NCBI RefSeq assembly: GCF_002214485.1
Contig: NZ_CP015102.1
Span: forward strand, 558,001-622,000
DNA: 64,000 nucleotides
Source of the DNA: Thermococcus pacificus
GTDB lineage: Archaea; Methanobacteriota_B; Thermococci; Thermococcales; Thermococcaceae
Direction of reading: 5' to 3'
Part shown: positions 26,898 to 35,690 of the stretch, in pieces
Position numbering within the stretch: the stretch's first letter is position 1
Layout of the letters: each line of letters starts with the position of its first letter
The notes under the pieces: model-generated
Told to the model about the DNA's origin: nothing
The model's input: the letters and a program-made list of their open reading frames with translations, nothing else
Databases searched by the model: none
Translations under genes and position numbers: made by a program

Positions 26898-27905
26898 ATG
26901 GGGAAGCTTGATATTATCGAGGCAAAGGGCACTGAGAGACTCAAGAGGGGATTCGCAAAGATGGTAAAGGGCGGCGTTATAATGGACGTCACCAACGCTG
27001 AACAGGCGAGAATAGCTGAAGAGGCCGGGGCCGTTTCAGTTATGGCCCTCCACCGCGTTCCGGCAGACATCAGGAAGGCTGGTGGAGTCGCCAGAATGGC
27101 ACCGATAGAGAAGATCCAGGAAATAATGGATGCGGTGACGATCCCGGTGATGGCCAAGGTCAGGATAGGCCACGTCGCCGAGGCGAGGATCCTTGAGGCC
27201 CTGGGAGTAGACATGATCGACGAGAGCGAGGTTCTCACTCCATCAGACCCGTACTTCCACATTGACAAGCGCGAGTTCAAGGTCCCGTTCGTCTGCGGCA
27301 ACAGGAACCTCGGTGAGGCCGTCAGGAGGATATGGGAAGGCGCGGCCATGATGAGGACGAAGGGCGAAGCGGGAACCGGAAACATCGTCGAGGCGGTCAG
27401 GCACGTCCGCCTTCTCAAGGACAACATCGCCCTAATCCAGCGCATGACCGACGAGCAGGTCTATGGCGTTGCTGAGAAGTTTGCCGAACCTTACCTCAGG
27501 CTCGCCTTTGAGGTCAGAGAGATAAGCGGCCTCCCGAGGCAGGTTCTTGAGAACGAGCCAGTTTACGGCCACTACACCTACCGCGAGATCGTTGAGGGCC
27601 TCTACAAGATCCTTCTGGAGATCAAAAAGCTCGGAAGACTACCAGTAGTCAACTTCGCGGCTGGAGGAGTTGCCACACCCGCTGATGCTGCCCTGATGAT
27701 GCAGATGGGCATGGACGGTGTCTTCGTTGGCTCTGGAATCTTCAAGAGCTCCAACCCAGGGAAGATGGCGAGGGCGATAGTCGAGGCCGTAAACCACTGG
27801 GACGAGCCCGACGTCCTCGTGGAGATAAGCAAGGAAATTGGAGAGCCAATGCGCGGACAGGACATTGAGGAGCTTGAAGTCAGGCTCGAGGAGAGGGGCG
27901 TCTGA
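26898..27905 (+). CDS. pdxS: Pyridoxal 5'-phosphate synthase lyase subunit PdxS
   Basis: 335 residues with the archaeal insertion. Highly conserved pieces: [20 protein letters not shown] (Asp for R5P binding), [15 protein letters not shown] (catalytic Lys later in VMAKVRIGH), [35 protein letters not shown] and [19 protein letters not shown]. It makes PLP from ribose 5-phosphate, glyceraldehyde 3-phosphate and ammonia supplied by PdxT. ATG 26898 follows AGGTGGTTGAG; the longer frame from 26730 would run through nadC and the promoter. pdxT follows 38 nt later. Confidence 0.96.
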   Translation: MGKLDIIEAKGTERLKRGFAKMVKGGVIMDVTNAEQARIAEEAGAVSVMALHRVPADIRKAGGVARMAPIEKIQEIMDAVTIPVMAKVRIGHVAEARILEALGVDMIDESEVLTPSDPYFHIDKREFKVPFVCGNRNLGEAVRRIWEGAAMMRTKGEAGTGNIVEAVRHVRLLKDNIALIQRMTDEQVYGVAEKFAEPYLRLAFEVREISGLPRQVLENEPVYGHYTYREIVEGLYKILLEIKKLGRLPVVNFAAGGVATPADAALMMQMGMDGVFVGSGIFKSSNPGKMARAIVEAVNHWDEPDVLVEISKEIGEPMRGQDIEELEVRLEERGV

Positions 27906-27943
27906 GCCTCTTTTCTTAGTCAATTTATTGGAGCGTGGTCAAT

Positions 27944-28537
27944 ATGGTTAAGGTAGGCGTCATAGGCCTCCAGGGCGACGTGAGCGAGCACATTGAGGCG
28001 GCCAAAAAAGCCCTTGAAAACCTCGGCGTTTCCGGCGAGGTCATCTGGCTCAAAAAGCCGGAGCAGCTTGAGGGGGTCTCCGCGATAATAATCCCCGGCG
28101 GTGAGAGCACGACGATATCGAGGCTCATGGTGAAGAACGGCCTCTTTGAGCCGGTCAAAAAACTCGGCGAGGAAGGACTTCCCATAATGGGCACATGTGC
28201 TGGCTTGATAATGCTCTCGAAGGAGATCATAGGGGCAACACCGGAGCAGAAGTTCCTTGAGCTCCTCGACGTTAAGGTTAACAGGAACGCCTACGGCAGG
28301 CAGGTGGACAGCTTTGAAGCTCCTATAAAGCTCGCCTTCAGCGACGAGCCCGTCATAGGTGTCTTCATCCGCGCCCCGAGGATAGTGGAGCTTTTGAGCG
28401 ATAAAGTCAAACCAATAGCCTGGCTCGGCGACAGGGTTGTTGGCGTTGAGCAGGACAACATAATCGGCCTGGAGTTCCACCCCGAGCTGACCGACGACAC
28501 GAGGGTTCACGAATACTTTTTGAGGAAGGCACTTTGA
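27944..28537 (+). CDS. pdxT: Pyridoxal 5'-phosphate synthase glutaminase subunit PdxT
   Basis: 197 residues, class I glutamine amidotransferase. It has VGVIGLQGDVSEH at the start, the oxyanion PGGESTT, the nucleophile in GTCAGLIMLS and the His-Glu pair in GLEFHPELTDD. It hydrolyses glutamine and channels ammonia to PdxS. I take ATG 27944; the frame also has GTG 27935 inside the probable SD region (GCGTGGT). Its stop directly abuts the first putative pur motif. Confidence 0.95.
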   Translation: MVKVGVIGLQGDVSEHIEAAKKALENLGVSGEVIWLKKPEQLEGVSAIIIPGGESTTISRLMVKNGLFEPVKKLGEEGLPIMGTCAGLIMLSKEIIGATPEQKFLELLDVKVNRNAYGRQVDSFEAPIKLAFSDEPVIGVFIRAPRIVELLSDKVKPIAWLGDRVVGVEQDNIIGLEFHPELTDDTRVHEYFLRKAL

Positions 28538-28563
28538 TTGACTTTTTAGTGTTAAAATTTGTC
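28538..28563 (+). promoter_or_regulatory. Putative pur motif upstream of fdhA
   Basis: TTGACTTTTTAGTGTTAAAA then TTTGTC. It aligns without gaps to five other sites in this window (31959, 32036, 34022, 34056 minus, 36164). It lies just upstream of the TATA-like ACTTTTTATT of fdhA. A weaker minus-strand copy (TTGACAAAAGAAGTGCAAAA) covers the TATA region at 28570-28597. Confidence 0.6.
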
Positions 28564-28609
28564 AAAAAACTTTTTATTTTTGCACTTCTTTTGTCAATCA
28601 GGTGATAGC

Positions 28610-30247
28610 GTGAGCGAGCTCAAGACTGTGGTGTGTCCCTACTGCGGCTTTGGCTGTAAGCTGCTCATAGACCCAAAAACCCTGAAGGTAAAACCCCACC
28701 GCGGCGAGCCAAACAGGGGAAAGCTCTGCCCGAAAGGTCTCTACGCGACCGAGATAGTTGCCTCAAAGGACAGGCTCAAGAGGCCCCTTAAGAGAGTCGG
28801 CTCGGCGATGGTTCCGATAAGCTGGGGCAAGGCGGTTGAGGAGATAGCGAATAAACTTCTCGAAATCCGCGAGCTCTACGGCCCGGATGCGGTCGCTTTC
28901 ATAGCTTCATCGAAGGTAAGCAACGAGGAGAACTACCTCCTCCAGAAGATAGCGCGCCTCTTTGGAACAAACAACATTGACAACTGTGCTCGCTTATGCC
29001 ACGAAGCTTCGGTTCACGCCCTTAAGCTGGCCGTAGGGACCGGTGCTCAAACCAACCCCTACGAAGACCTTGAGGGCTTCAACGCGATACTCATCTGGGG
29101 CTACAACCCGGCCGAGACTCACCCGGTTGTCATGGACTACATCCTGAAGGCAAAGCGGAAAGGGGCGAAGATAATCGTCGTTGACGTGAGGGAAACGAGG
29201 ACGATGGCCTTCGCTGATTATAAGCTCGTGATAAGGTCCGGAACCGACATAACCCTCGCCAACGCCATGATGCACGTGATAATCCGCGAGGAGCTCTACG
29301 ATGAGGACTTCGTCCGTTCGCGGACGAGCGGTTTTTCAGAGGTCAAGATGGCGGTGAGGAAGTACACGCCCGAGTACGCTGAGAGAATAACCGGAATTCC
29401 GACGGGGACCATAAGGGAAGTTGCGAGGGCCTTCGCATTATCTGGAAGCGGTGCTATCATGTGGGGGATGGGTCTTACACAGCACGTCTCGGGCGTGGAA
29501 AACGTTTTGGCCGTTATAGACCTCGCCCTACTGCTCGGCTACATAGGCGAGCGCGGCGGCCTCTACCCGATGCGCGGCCAGAACAACGTGCAGGGAGCGG
29601 CTTACATGGGCGCTCTCAGCGAGTTCCTGCCCGGTTACGTTCCTCTAACGGACGAGCGCTTCAGGAAGCGCGTCGCATCTCTCTGGGGCGTTGAGGACCT
29701 TCCAACGGAGAGGGGCCTCTACCTGACGGAGCTGTGGGATGAAATAGAGGAAGGCAACGTGAGGGCACTCTACATCGTCGGCGAGAATCCGGCCGTCAGC
29801 GAGGCCGACTTCACCAGAGTCAGAGAAGCCCTTAGAAAGCTCGACCTCCTCGTCGTTCAGGACATCTTCCCAACGAGAACGGCCCGCTATGCCCACTACC
29901 TCCTACCGGCCTCGGCCTTCTGCGAGAAGAGTGGAAGCTACATGAACAGCGAGAGGAGGATCCAGTGGAGCGAGAAGGTTTGTGAACCCTACGCAGACTC
30001 AAAACCCGACTGGGAGATTCTGACGATGCTCGGAAGGGCACTCGGTTTGCCCGGTTTCAACTATTCGAGCGTCGAGGAAGTAACTGCGGAATATTTCAGG
30101 CTCTTTCCAGAGCTTGAGGAGAGGACCGTCGAGGAGCTGAAGAACTCAGACGGAATACTCCTGCCTAAGAAGAGGCTCCACACGTGGGAGTTCGCCACAC
30201 CTGATGGAAAGGCGAGGCTTGTAGCGGTTGAGCAAATATCGCCCTAG
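28610..30247 (+). CDS. fdhA: Formate dehydrogenase alpha subunit-like molybdopterin oxidoreductase, body (stops at in-frame TAG)
   Basis: 545 residues. The N-terminal [4Fe-4S] motif is CPYCGFGC with a fourth Cys in KLCPKG. The catalytic site is in DNCARLCHEASVHALK, with Cys where selenoproteins have Sec, followed by His. Molybdopterin guanine dinucleotide contacts include WGYNPAETHPV, RSGTDITLANAMMH, GMGLTQHVSG and MRGQNNVQGAAYMG. Start GTG 28610 follows GGTGAT. The frame ends at TAG 30245-30247; the C-terminal cofactor-binding domain continues in the same frame in the next entry, so the gene is split by one stop codon. It is related to FdhA of formate metabolism; no partner subunit lies nearby. 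The pur motif and PurT/PurP context suggest it may supply formate. Confidence 0.88.
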   Translation: MSELKTVVCPYCGFGCKLLIDPKTLKVKPHRGEPNRGKLCPKGLYATEIVASKDRLKRPLKRVGSAMVPISWGKAVEEIANKLLEIRELYGPDAVAFIASSKVSNEENYLLQKIARLFGTNNIDNCARLCHEASVHALKLAVGTGAQTNPYEDLEGFNAILIWGYNPAETHPVVMDYILKAKRKGAKIIVVDVRETRTMAFADYKLVIRSGTDITLANAMMHVIIREELYDEDFVRSRTSGFSEVKMAVRKYTPEYAERITGIPTGTIREVARAFALSGSGAIMWGMGLTQHVSGVENVLAVIDLALLLGYIGERGGLYPMRGQNNVQGAAYMGALSEFLPGYVPLTDERFRKRVASLWGVEDLPTERGLYLTELWDEIEEGNVRALYIVGENPAVSEADFTRVREALRKLDLLVVQDIFPTRTARYAHYLLPASAFCEKSGSYMNSERRIQWSEKVCEPYADSKPDWEILTMLGRALGLPGFNYSSVEEVTAEYFRLFPELEERTVEELKNSDGILLPKKRLHTWEFATPDGKARLVAVEQISP

Positions 30248-30259
30248 GAGACGCCCGAT

Positions 30260-30604
30260 ATGGAATATCCCTTCGTTCTCACGACGGTGAGGCTGATAAG
30301 CCACTACAACACGGGCGAGATGACGCTTAGGAGCCCCTCACTGGTCAGGCTGATGGGCGAGCCGAAGGCACTGATAAACGAGAAGGACGCGGAGAGGCTC
30401 GGAATCGCCGATGGGGGCTGGGTGGAGATAGAGACGAGGCGCGGAAGGATAAGGATGCGCGCAAAGGTTGGCGGTGTTCCACCGAGAGTTGTTGCGGTCC
30501 CCTTCCACTTCAAGGCCAACAGGCTCACCGGCTCGGCCCTCAACAAGGCGGGAACGCCGGAGTTCAAGTATTCGGCCTGCAGGGTGAGAAAGCTCAAAAC
30601 CTGA
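30260..30604 (+). CDS. Formate dehydrogenase alpha-like, C-terminal molydopterin-dinucleotide-binding domain
   Basis: 114 residues: [50 protein letters not shown] and [20 protein letters not shown]. This is the molydop_binding beta-barrel that normally ends FdhA. Position 30260 is exactly 550 codons from the fdhA start, so both parts share one frame, separated by TAG GAG ACG CCC GAT. In an intact gene the residue at TAG is probably Glu, Gln or Lys. TAGGAG itself forms an SD 9 nt before ATG 30260, so this domain could be made as a separate polypeptide, like FwdD beside FwdB in formylmethanofuran dehydrogenase. It overlaps purF (opposite strand) by 11 nt. Confidence 0.85.
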   Translation: MEYPFVLTTVRLISHYNTGEMTLRSPSLVRLMGEPKALINEKDAERLGIADGGWVEIETRRGRIRMRAKVGGVPPRVVAVPFHFKANRLTGSALNKAGTPEFKYSACRVRKLKT

Positions 30605-31943
30605 ACGCCCACTCGGGATAATCCCCGGTGAGGCAGGCCATGCAGAGTTCTTCCCTACCAACGGCCCTCTTCAGGCCTTCGACGCTTAGGTAGGCCAAAC
30701 TGTCCGCCCCTATCGCTTCCCTGACCTTTTCAACGCTCCCAAAGGCCGCTATGAGCTCGTGCCTCGTTGGTATGTCGATCCCCATGTAGCAGGGATGCCT
30801 TATCGGCGGCGACGCTATCCTGACGTGGACTTCCCTCGCTCCCGCTTTCCTGAGCATGGCGACTATTCTCCTCATCGTGGTGCCCCTGACGATGGAGTCG
30901 TCAACCAGAACTACCCTCTTCCCGCTCACCACTTCCCGCACTGGCGAAAGCTTTAGTCTAACCTTCAGCTCGCGGTTGAACTGGCCCGGCGTTATGAAAG
31001 TCCTTCCGATGTAGCGGTTCTTTATCAGCCCCTCGGCGTAGGGAATTCCGCTCTCCATCGAAAAGCCAAGTGCGGCGGCCCTTCCAGAGTCGGGAACCGC
31101 TATAACAACATCCCCCTCAGCTGGGCTCTCCCTGGCGAGCTCTACACCCATCCTAACCCTCGCGGAGTAGACGTTGATGCCGTCAATGGTGCTGTCCGGT
31201 CTGGCGAAGTAGATGTACTCGAAGACGCAGCCGTGATGTTCTTCCTTCGCCAGAACCCTGTTCTCAACGCCATCCTCGGAGAGCAGGAAGGCCTCTCCGG
31301 GTTCGACATCTCGTATTTCACCGCCTTCAGACTCGTCGACGAAGAGCCTCAATGCCGAGTCCTCGCTCGCGAAGTAGTGGCCGTCTCCCCTTCCGTAGCT
31401 AAGTGGCCTGAAGCCGACCGGGTCCCTCGCCACCAGTATCTTCCCGTCGAAGAGAAAGGCAACCGAGTAGGCACCTTTAACCTCGTCAAAAACGGCTTTC
31501 ATAGCCTCGAACTCGTCGCCGGTCTCCTTGAGGTGCCAGAGGAAGGAAATCCCGAGAAGTTCGGAATCAACTGAGTGGTGGAATTTAATCCCCCGGTTCT
31601 CGTATTCCCTCCTCAGCGGCAGGAAGTTGGTGAGCGTTCCGTTGTGGGCAACCGCTATTCTCTTTCCACAGCACTCCGTTTCAAGCGGCTGGGTCTCGGT
31701 GAGGGAGCCCGATGTTGAATAGCGGACGTGAGCTATCGCGAGGTTTGATTTGAGCTTAGCTAAAACCGGCCCCTTGAAAACGTCCTGGACGAGGCCTGGC
31801 CCGGAAACAGTCCTTATCCTGTGCCTCCAGACGCTTATTCCAGCGCTCTCCTGTCCGCGGTGCTGGAGGGCTATGAGCGCATAGTAGGCCTTCTTTGGTG
31901 CGTTCTCTGAAAGCGTTGCAAAGATACCGCACTTCTCCCTCAA
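30594..31943 (-). CDS. purF: Amidophosphoribosyltransferase
   Basis: 449 residues. The Ntn-glutaminase domain begins [11 protein letters not shown], whose Cys must be freed by removal of a short propeptide; it contains GQESAGIS and [10 protein letters not shown]. The phosphoribosyltransferase domain carries the PRPP motif [17 protein letters not shown] and [11 protein letters not shown]. It makes phosphoribosylamine from PRPP and glutamine, the first purine step. I choose TTG 31943 after GGTGGGG; the GTG at 31952 lies inside that SD. It is divergent from purC, and two putative pur motifs lie between them. No Cys ligands of the bacterial Fe-S type were clearly placed, though [10 protein letters not shown] near the end is a typical remnant. 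Confidence 0.95.
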   Translation of the reverse strand: MREKCGIFATLSENAPKKAYYALIALQHRGQESAGISVWRHRIRTVSGPGLVQDVFKGPVLAKLKSNLAIAHVRYSTSGSLTETQPLETECCGKRIAVAHNGTLTNFLPLRREYENRGIKFHHSVDSELLGISFLWHLKETGDEFEAMKAVFDEVKGAYSVAFLFDGKILVARDPVGFRPLSYGRGDGHYFASEDSALRLFVDESEGGEIRDVEPGEAFLLSEDGVENRVLAKEEHHGCVFEYIYFARPDSTIDGINVYSARVRMGVELARESPAEGDVVIAVPDSGRAAALGFSMESGIPYAEGLIKNRYIGRTFITPGQFNRELKVRLKLSPVREVVSGKRVVLVDDSIVRGTTMRRIVAMLRKAGAREVHVRIASPPIRHPCYMGIDIPTRHELIAAFGSVEKVREAIGADSLAYLSVEGLKRAVGREELCMACLTGDYPEWAFRF

Positions 31944-31958
31944 CGTCCCCACCGTCCT

Positions 31959-31984
31959 TTGACGTTTATGTGCTTATATTCGTC
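31959..31984 (+). promoter_or_regulatory. Putative pur motif, purF side
   Basis: TTGACGTTTATGTGCTTATA then TTCGTC. Fixed positions match the other copies: TTG-C, TTT at 7-9 and TG at 13-14. It lies 15 nt from the purF start codon, so it overlaps the purF leader or transcription start. Confidence 0.55.
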
Positions 31985-32035
31985 TTTAACTCTGTACTTC
32001 TTTACAGATTTCAGTTTAAAAACCTTGCCCAGTGA

Positions 32036-32061
32036 TTGACTTTTAAATGTCAAAAAATCCT
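32036..32061 (+). promoter_or_regulatory. Putative pur motif, purC side
   Basis: TTGACTTTTAAATGTCAAAA, a nearly perfect palindrome (TTGAC...GTCAA). The TATA-like CCTTAAAAAC begins 23 nt after the motif start, the same offset as in front of purT and purD. Because it is palindromic it could also serve purF, whose TATA-like TTTTTAAAC lies about 25 nt away on the other strand. Confidence 0.65.
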
Positions 32062-32100
32062 TAAAAACTCGCAAAATTTTACATACAAATGGTGAAACCC

Positions 32101-32808
32101 ATGCAGGCCTACGAGGGTAAGGCCAAGAAGATAATCCCGCTCGATGATGGGAAGGTTGTGATGGAGTTCAAGGACGATGCAACGGCCTTCGACGGCGGTA
32201 AAAAGGCCCAGTTCAAGGGCAAGGGCTGGCTGAACGCCCAGATAAGCGCCCACCTCTTCAGGGTTCTTGAGGAGAAGGGCATAAAGACGCACTTCATCGG
32301 CGTTGCTGGTGATAACAAGCTAATCGTCGAGAAGCTTGACATGTACCCCCTTGAGGTCGTGGTGAGGAACGTCGTCGCAGGGAGCCTGAAGAAGCGCCTC
32401 CCCCTTGATGAGGGAACCGAGTTGAAAGAGCCGATAGTCGAGCTCTACTACAAGGACGACTCCCTGCACGACCCGATGATAAACTACTATCACGCGAAAG
32501 TTCTCGGCATAGACGAGTCTGAGGTAAAGGAGATGGAGAGGATAGCCCTCAAGGTGAACGAAATCCTTAGGGAGTACTTCAGGGAGCGCGGAATAATTCT
32601 GGTCGACTTCAAGCTCGAGTTCGGGAAGAACGGCAGGGGCGAGATAGTCCTCGGCGACGAGATAAGCCCCGACACCTGCCGCTTCTGGGACGCGAAAACC
32701 GGGAAGAGCCTCGACAAGGATGTCTTCCGCTTTGACAAGGGCGACCTCGTTAAGGCCTACGAAGAGCTCTACGCAAGGCTCACGGGCGAAACTCCGAGTC
32801 GTACGTGA
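32101..32808 (+). CDS. purC: Phosphoribosylaminoimidazole-succinocarboxamide synthase
   Basis: 235 residues, SAICAR synthetase. It has AYEGKAKKIIP at the N-terminus, FKDDATAFDGGKKAQF, the VVRNVVAGSL nucleotide-site motif, ILVDFKLEFGK and LGDEISPDTCRFWD (metal and ATP site). It joins CAIR and aspartate with ATP. ATG 32101 is used since GGTGAAACCC precedes it; the ATG at 32089 is in front of this SD. Its 3' end overlaps the minus-strand small gene by 29 nt. Confidence 0.96.
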   Translation: MQAYEGKAKKIIPLDDGKVVMEFKDDATAFDGGKKAQFKGKGWLNAQISAHLFRVLEEKGIKTHFIGVAGDNKLIVEKLDMYPLEVVVRNVVAGSLKKRLPLDEGTELKEPIVELYYKDDSLHDPMINYYHAKVLGIDESEVKEMERIALKVNEILREYFRERGIILVDFKLEFGKNGRGEIVLGDEISPDTCRFWDAKTGKSLDKDVFRFDKGDLVKAYEELYARLTGETPSRT

Positions 32809-32944
32809 TTAAAACCGTGTAACAGCCTTTCTCGTCTTTTTCTATCACTATCTTTCTCAGCCTGACCCCATATTCCTCCACGCCCCTCTCAACGAGCTCG
32901 GGCAGGTTCTCAAGGAAGGCCTTCTTCTTTACCGTCAGTTCCAT
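32780..32944 (-). CDS. Small conserved-looking protein downstream of purM
   Basis: 54 codons read directly from the DNA: MELTVKKKAFLENLPELVER, then GVEEYGVRLRKIVIEKDEKG and CYTVLITYDSEFRP. A GGTGATCCG SD precedes the ATG, and the charged helix-strand pattern looks protein-like. It follows purM on the same strand with 31 nt between, so it may be co-transcribed, and it converges on purC. No family recognised; the beta-strand end could dimerise or bind a partner. Confidence 0.7.
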   Translation of the reverse strand: MELTVKKKAFLENLPELVERGVEEYGVRLRKIVIEKDEKGCYTVLITYDSEFRP

Positions 32945-32975
32945 CGGATCACCGAAAAGAGGTTGGGGAGAGAGT

Positions 32976-33980
32976 TTAAAGGGTTACCCTATAGTTCTCC
33001 ACCCTTATCCCCGGCTCTCTCGTGACGGTTCCAAGCTCGAAGCTCTCGTAGTGTTTGTTGAGGACTTCGAGGGCTTCCTCCTTCTCCTCCGGTGGAACGA
33101 TCGCAACCATGCCAACCCCCATGTTGAAGACCCTGAACATCTCGTCCAGCGGAACGCCGCTCTCGTGGATGAGCCTGAAGATTCCCGCGATTGGAGGCAT
33201 CTCCAGCGAGAAACCGTAGTTTGTCAAGCGCTTGAGATTGAGAAGTCCTCCCCCAGTTATGTGCGCCAGTCCGTGAACCTCGACGCTCTCCAGCAACTCC
33301 AGAACTGGCTTGACGTATATTCTCGTTGGCTCTAAAAGCCACTCCCAGAGCTTTTTGCCTTCATACTCATAGTCGAGGCCGTATTTTGGAATCAAAAGCT
33401 TCCTCGCGAGAGTTAAACCGTTGGAGTGAATGCCAGAGCTGGAAATCCCTATTACTGCATCGCCGGGCCTTATCCTCTCGCCTGTTATGACTTTTCCCTT
33501 CTCAACCACTCCGATGGCCGTTCCGGCTAGGTCAAAGCCGTTTATAAGGTCTGGCATAACCGCTGTCTCGCCGCCAACTATCGCTATCCCTGCCTGCCTC
33601 GCCCCTTCGTAGAGTCCCTTGGCTATCTCTGAGAAAACTTTCTCGTCCGGTTCCCTAACCGCTAAATAATCAACGAGCGCAACGGGCTCAGCCCCGACGC
33701 AGAGCAGATCGTTGACGTTCATTGCTATCATGTCTATACCAATCGTGTCGAACTTTCCGACGGCTTCGGCAACGAGCACCTTGGTTCCCACACCATCGGT
33801 CGTCATGGCAAGATAGAAGTTTCCGAAATCCATCAAAGCAGCGTAGTGGCCGAGGTCTTCAGCTGGTTCGCCGATTCTGCCCTTCCTGAACTCGAAGGTT
33901 GCCTTTGCGAGTGAGATTATGCCCTTCAAAGCGTTGGCAGTCTTCTCGTCGTCAACTCCAGCTTGAGCGTATGTCAGCAT
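32976..33980 (-). CDS. purM: Phosphoribosylformylglycinamidine cyclo-ligase
   Basis: 334 residues, AIR synthetase. Conserved parts: [99 protein letters not shown] and [11 protein letters not shown]. It closes the imidazole ring of FGAM with ATP to give AIR. ATG 33980 follows GGTGGTG; the GTG 33989 is part of that SD. Divergent from purT, sharing a two-motif regulatory region. Confidence 0.96.
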   Translation of the reverse strand: MLTYAQAGVDDEKTANALKGIISLAKATFEFRKGRIGEPAEDLGHYAALMDFGNFYLAMTTDGVGTKVLVAEAVGKFDTIGIDMIAMNVNDLLCVGAEPVALVDYLAVREPDEKVFSEIAKGLYEGARQAGIAIVGGETAVMPDLINGFDLAGTAIGVVEKGKVITGERIRPGDAVIGISSSGIHSNGLTLARKLLIPKYGLDYEYEGKKLWEWLLEPTRIYVKPVLELLESVEVHGLAHITGGGLLNLKRLTNYGFSLEMPPIAGIFRLIHESGVPLDEMFRVFNMGVGMVAIVPPEEKEEALEVLNKHYESFELGTVTREPGIRVENYRVTL

Positions 33981-34021
33981 GAGCACCACCGCTACACTCT
34001 ATCCGCGGTTCTTTAAAAGCT

Positions 34022-34046
34022 TTGCCATTTTTATGCTTAAAAAGGC
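34022..34046 (+). promoter_or_regulatory. Putative pur motif serving purT
   Basis: TTGCCATTTTTATGCTTAAA then AAGGC; GCC...GGC arms make it semi-palindromic. The TATA-like GCTTAAATATAC for purT begins 23 nt after the motif start. Confidence 0.65.
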
Positions 34047-34055
34047 TTAAATATA

Positions 34056-34081
34056 CTCATTTTTTAACATTTAAACGTCAA
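34056..34081 (-). promoter_or_regulatory. Putative pur motif serving purM
   Basis: On the minus strand: TTGACGTTTAAATGTTAAAA then AATGAG. The TATA-like GTATATTTAAG for purM follows at the same 23-24 nt offset. It faces the purT motif, so both flank one AT-rich core, and each covers the other gene's expected transcription start. Confidence 0.65.
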
Positions 34082-34098
34082 TACTTGAGGTGGTGCCC

Positions 34099-35367
34099 AT
34101 GATAAAGCCCCGCGACGAACTCGGAACCGCCATGACTGACTCAGCTCAGAAGATACTCCTCCTCGGGAGCGGCGAACTGGGGAAGGAGATAGCCATCGAG
34201 GCCCAGCGTCTCGGCGTTGAGGTGATAGCCGTTGACCGCTACGCCAACGCTCCGGCGATGCAGATTGCCCACAGGGCCTACGTTGGCGACATGAAGAACG
34301 CCGATTTCCTCTTCTCGGTCGTCGAGAGGGAGAAGCCGGACGCGATAATTCCTGAGATCGAGGCGATAAACCTCGATGCCCTCTTTGAGCTTGAGAAGGA
34401 CGGCTACTTCGTCGTCCCGAACGCAAAAGCGACCTGGATAGCGATGCACCGCGAGAGGCTCAGGGAAACACTGGTAAAGGAAGCGAAAGTCCCAACCTCG
34501 CGCTATGCATATGCCACAACGCTCGACGAGCTCTACGATGTCTGCGAGAAGATAGGCTACCCCTGCCACACAAAGGCCATAATGAGCTCCTCCGGAAAGG
34601 GCTCCTACTTTGTGAAGGGTCCGGAAGACATCCCCAAAGCCTGGGAAGAGGCGAAGAAGAAAGCCCGCGGCAGCGCCGACAAGATAATAGTCGAGGAGCA
34701 CATCGAGTTTGACGTCGAGATAACCGAGCTAGCTGTGAGGCACTACGACGAGAACGGCGATATCGTTACTACCTTCCCGAAACCCGTCGGCCATTACCAG
34801 ATCGACGGCGACTACCACGCGAGCTGGCAGCCGGCGGAGATAAGCGAGAGGGCGGAACGCGAGGTTTACAGGATAGCGAAGCGCATCACCGATGTCCTCG
34901 GCGGTCTCGGACTCTTCGGCGTTGAGATGTTCGTGAAGGGCGATAAGGTCTGGGCCAACGAGGTTTCTCCAAGGCCCCACGACACCGGGATGGTAACCCT
35001 TGCTTCTCATCCCACGGGTTTTTCAGAGTTCGGGCTCCACCTAAGGGCGGTCCTTGGGCTTCCAATTCCGGGAGAGTGGGTCGACGGCTACAGGCTCTTC
35101 CCAATGCTCACACCGGCGGCAACCCACGTCATAAAGGCCAGTGTCAGTGGTTACTCCCCGCGCTTCCGCGGTCTCGCCAAAGCTCTAAGCGTTCCCAATG
35201 CCACGATAAGGCTCTTCGGAAAGCCTGAGGCCTACCCCGGAAGGAGGCTCGGCGTTGCGATAGCTTGGGACAAGAGTGTGAGTGATGCAAAGAAAAGGGC
35301 GGAGATGGTGGCGCACGCAGTAGAGCTGAGAACCAGGACATCCACTTGGCAGAGGCAGGACGTTTAA
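34099..35367 (+). CDS. purT: Formate-dependent phosphoribosylglycinamide formyltransferase
   Basis: 422 residues, ATP-grasp. It has ILLLGSGELGKEIAIEAQRLG, VIAVDRYANAPAMQ, PEIEAINLDALFELE, MSSSGKGSYFVKGPEDI (ATP loop), VEEHIEFDVEITEL, WANEVSPRPHDTGMVT and EFGLHLRAVLGLPIP. It forms formyl phosphate from formate and ATP and formylates GAR to FGAR, without folate. ATG 34099 lies after GGTGGTG (34088-34094). Use of PurT in place of PurN explains the need for formate in this pathway. Confidence 0.96.
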   Translation: MIKPRDELGTAMTDSAQKILLLGSGELGKEIAIEAQRLGVEVIAVDRYANAPAMQIAHRAYVGDMKNADFLFSVVEREKPDAIIPEIEAINLDALFELEKDGYFVVPNAKATWIAMHRERLRETLVKEAKVPTSRYAYATTLDELYDVCEKIGYPCHTKAIMSSSGKGSYFVKGPEDIPKAWEEAKKKARGSADKIIVEEHIEFDVEITELAVRHYDENGDIVTTFPKPVGHYQIDGDYHASWQPAEISERAEREVYRIAKRITDVLGGLGLFGVEMFVKGDKVWANEVSPRPHDTGMVTLASHPTGFSEFGLHLRAVLGLPIPGEWVDGYRLFPMLTPAATHVIKASVSGYSPRFRGLAKALSVPNATIRLFGKPEAYPGRRLGVAIAWDKSVSDAKKRAEMVAHAVELRTRTSTWQRQDV

Positions 35368-35690
35368 TGGAAACCCATCAGCGAGATGCACTAAAATGAC
35401 ACCTAAATGGGCATAAAAAGACATATTATTTGACAACTACATACATTATTTCAGTGAACAGAGGTGTATGTTTGTCCAATGGTTTGGATAATATTCGAAA
35501 AATTTAAAATGTCTTATGCCCGTCACTATGGTGTAAGCTCTTGGGATAAAATCAGGCCCCAGAGTTCAGAATAAGAGGGTTGTAATCGAGGAGCAAGCCT
35601 GAATAAAGAGAGGGTGAAATTAAGAGTCGGGGTTTCCCCTCATTTCCCGCTCAAATCAGACCCCAGATAAAATATAGAATAGGGATGCAA
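35368..35690. other. Intergenic region with short direct repeats, no gene seen
   Basis: 323 nt of AT-rich DNA between the convergent purT and purE genes. AAATCAGGCCCCAGA (35549-35563) recurs as AAATCAGACCCCAGA (35653-35667), and AATCAGACCCTC runs into the purE stop at 35689-35700. A short plus frame (about 17 codons from 35455) lacks support. A TATA-like AAAAATTTAAAATG at about 35500 could start an unannotated RNA, but nothing structural was convincing. Confidence 0.5.

Noticed and set aside
30245-30247. TAG in fdhA as a pyrrolysine codon
   Set aside because: Thermococcales are not known to encode pyrrolysine; no PylT or PylS is visible here. Selenocysteine would need TGA. Mutation or split subunits are simpler.
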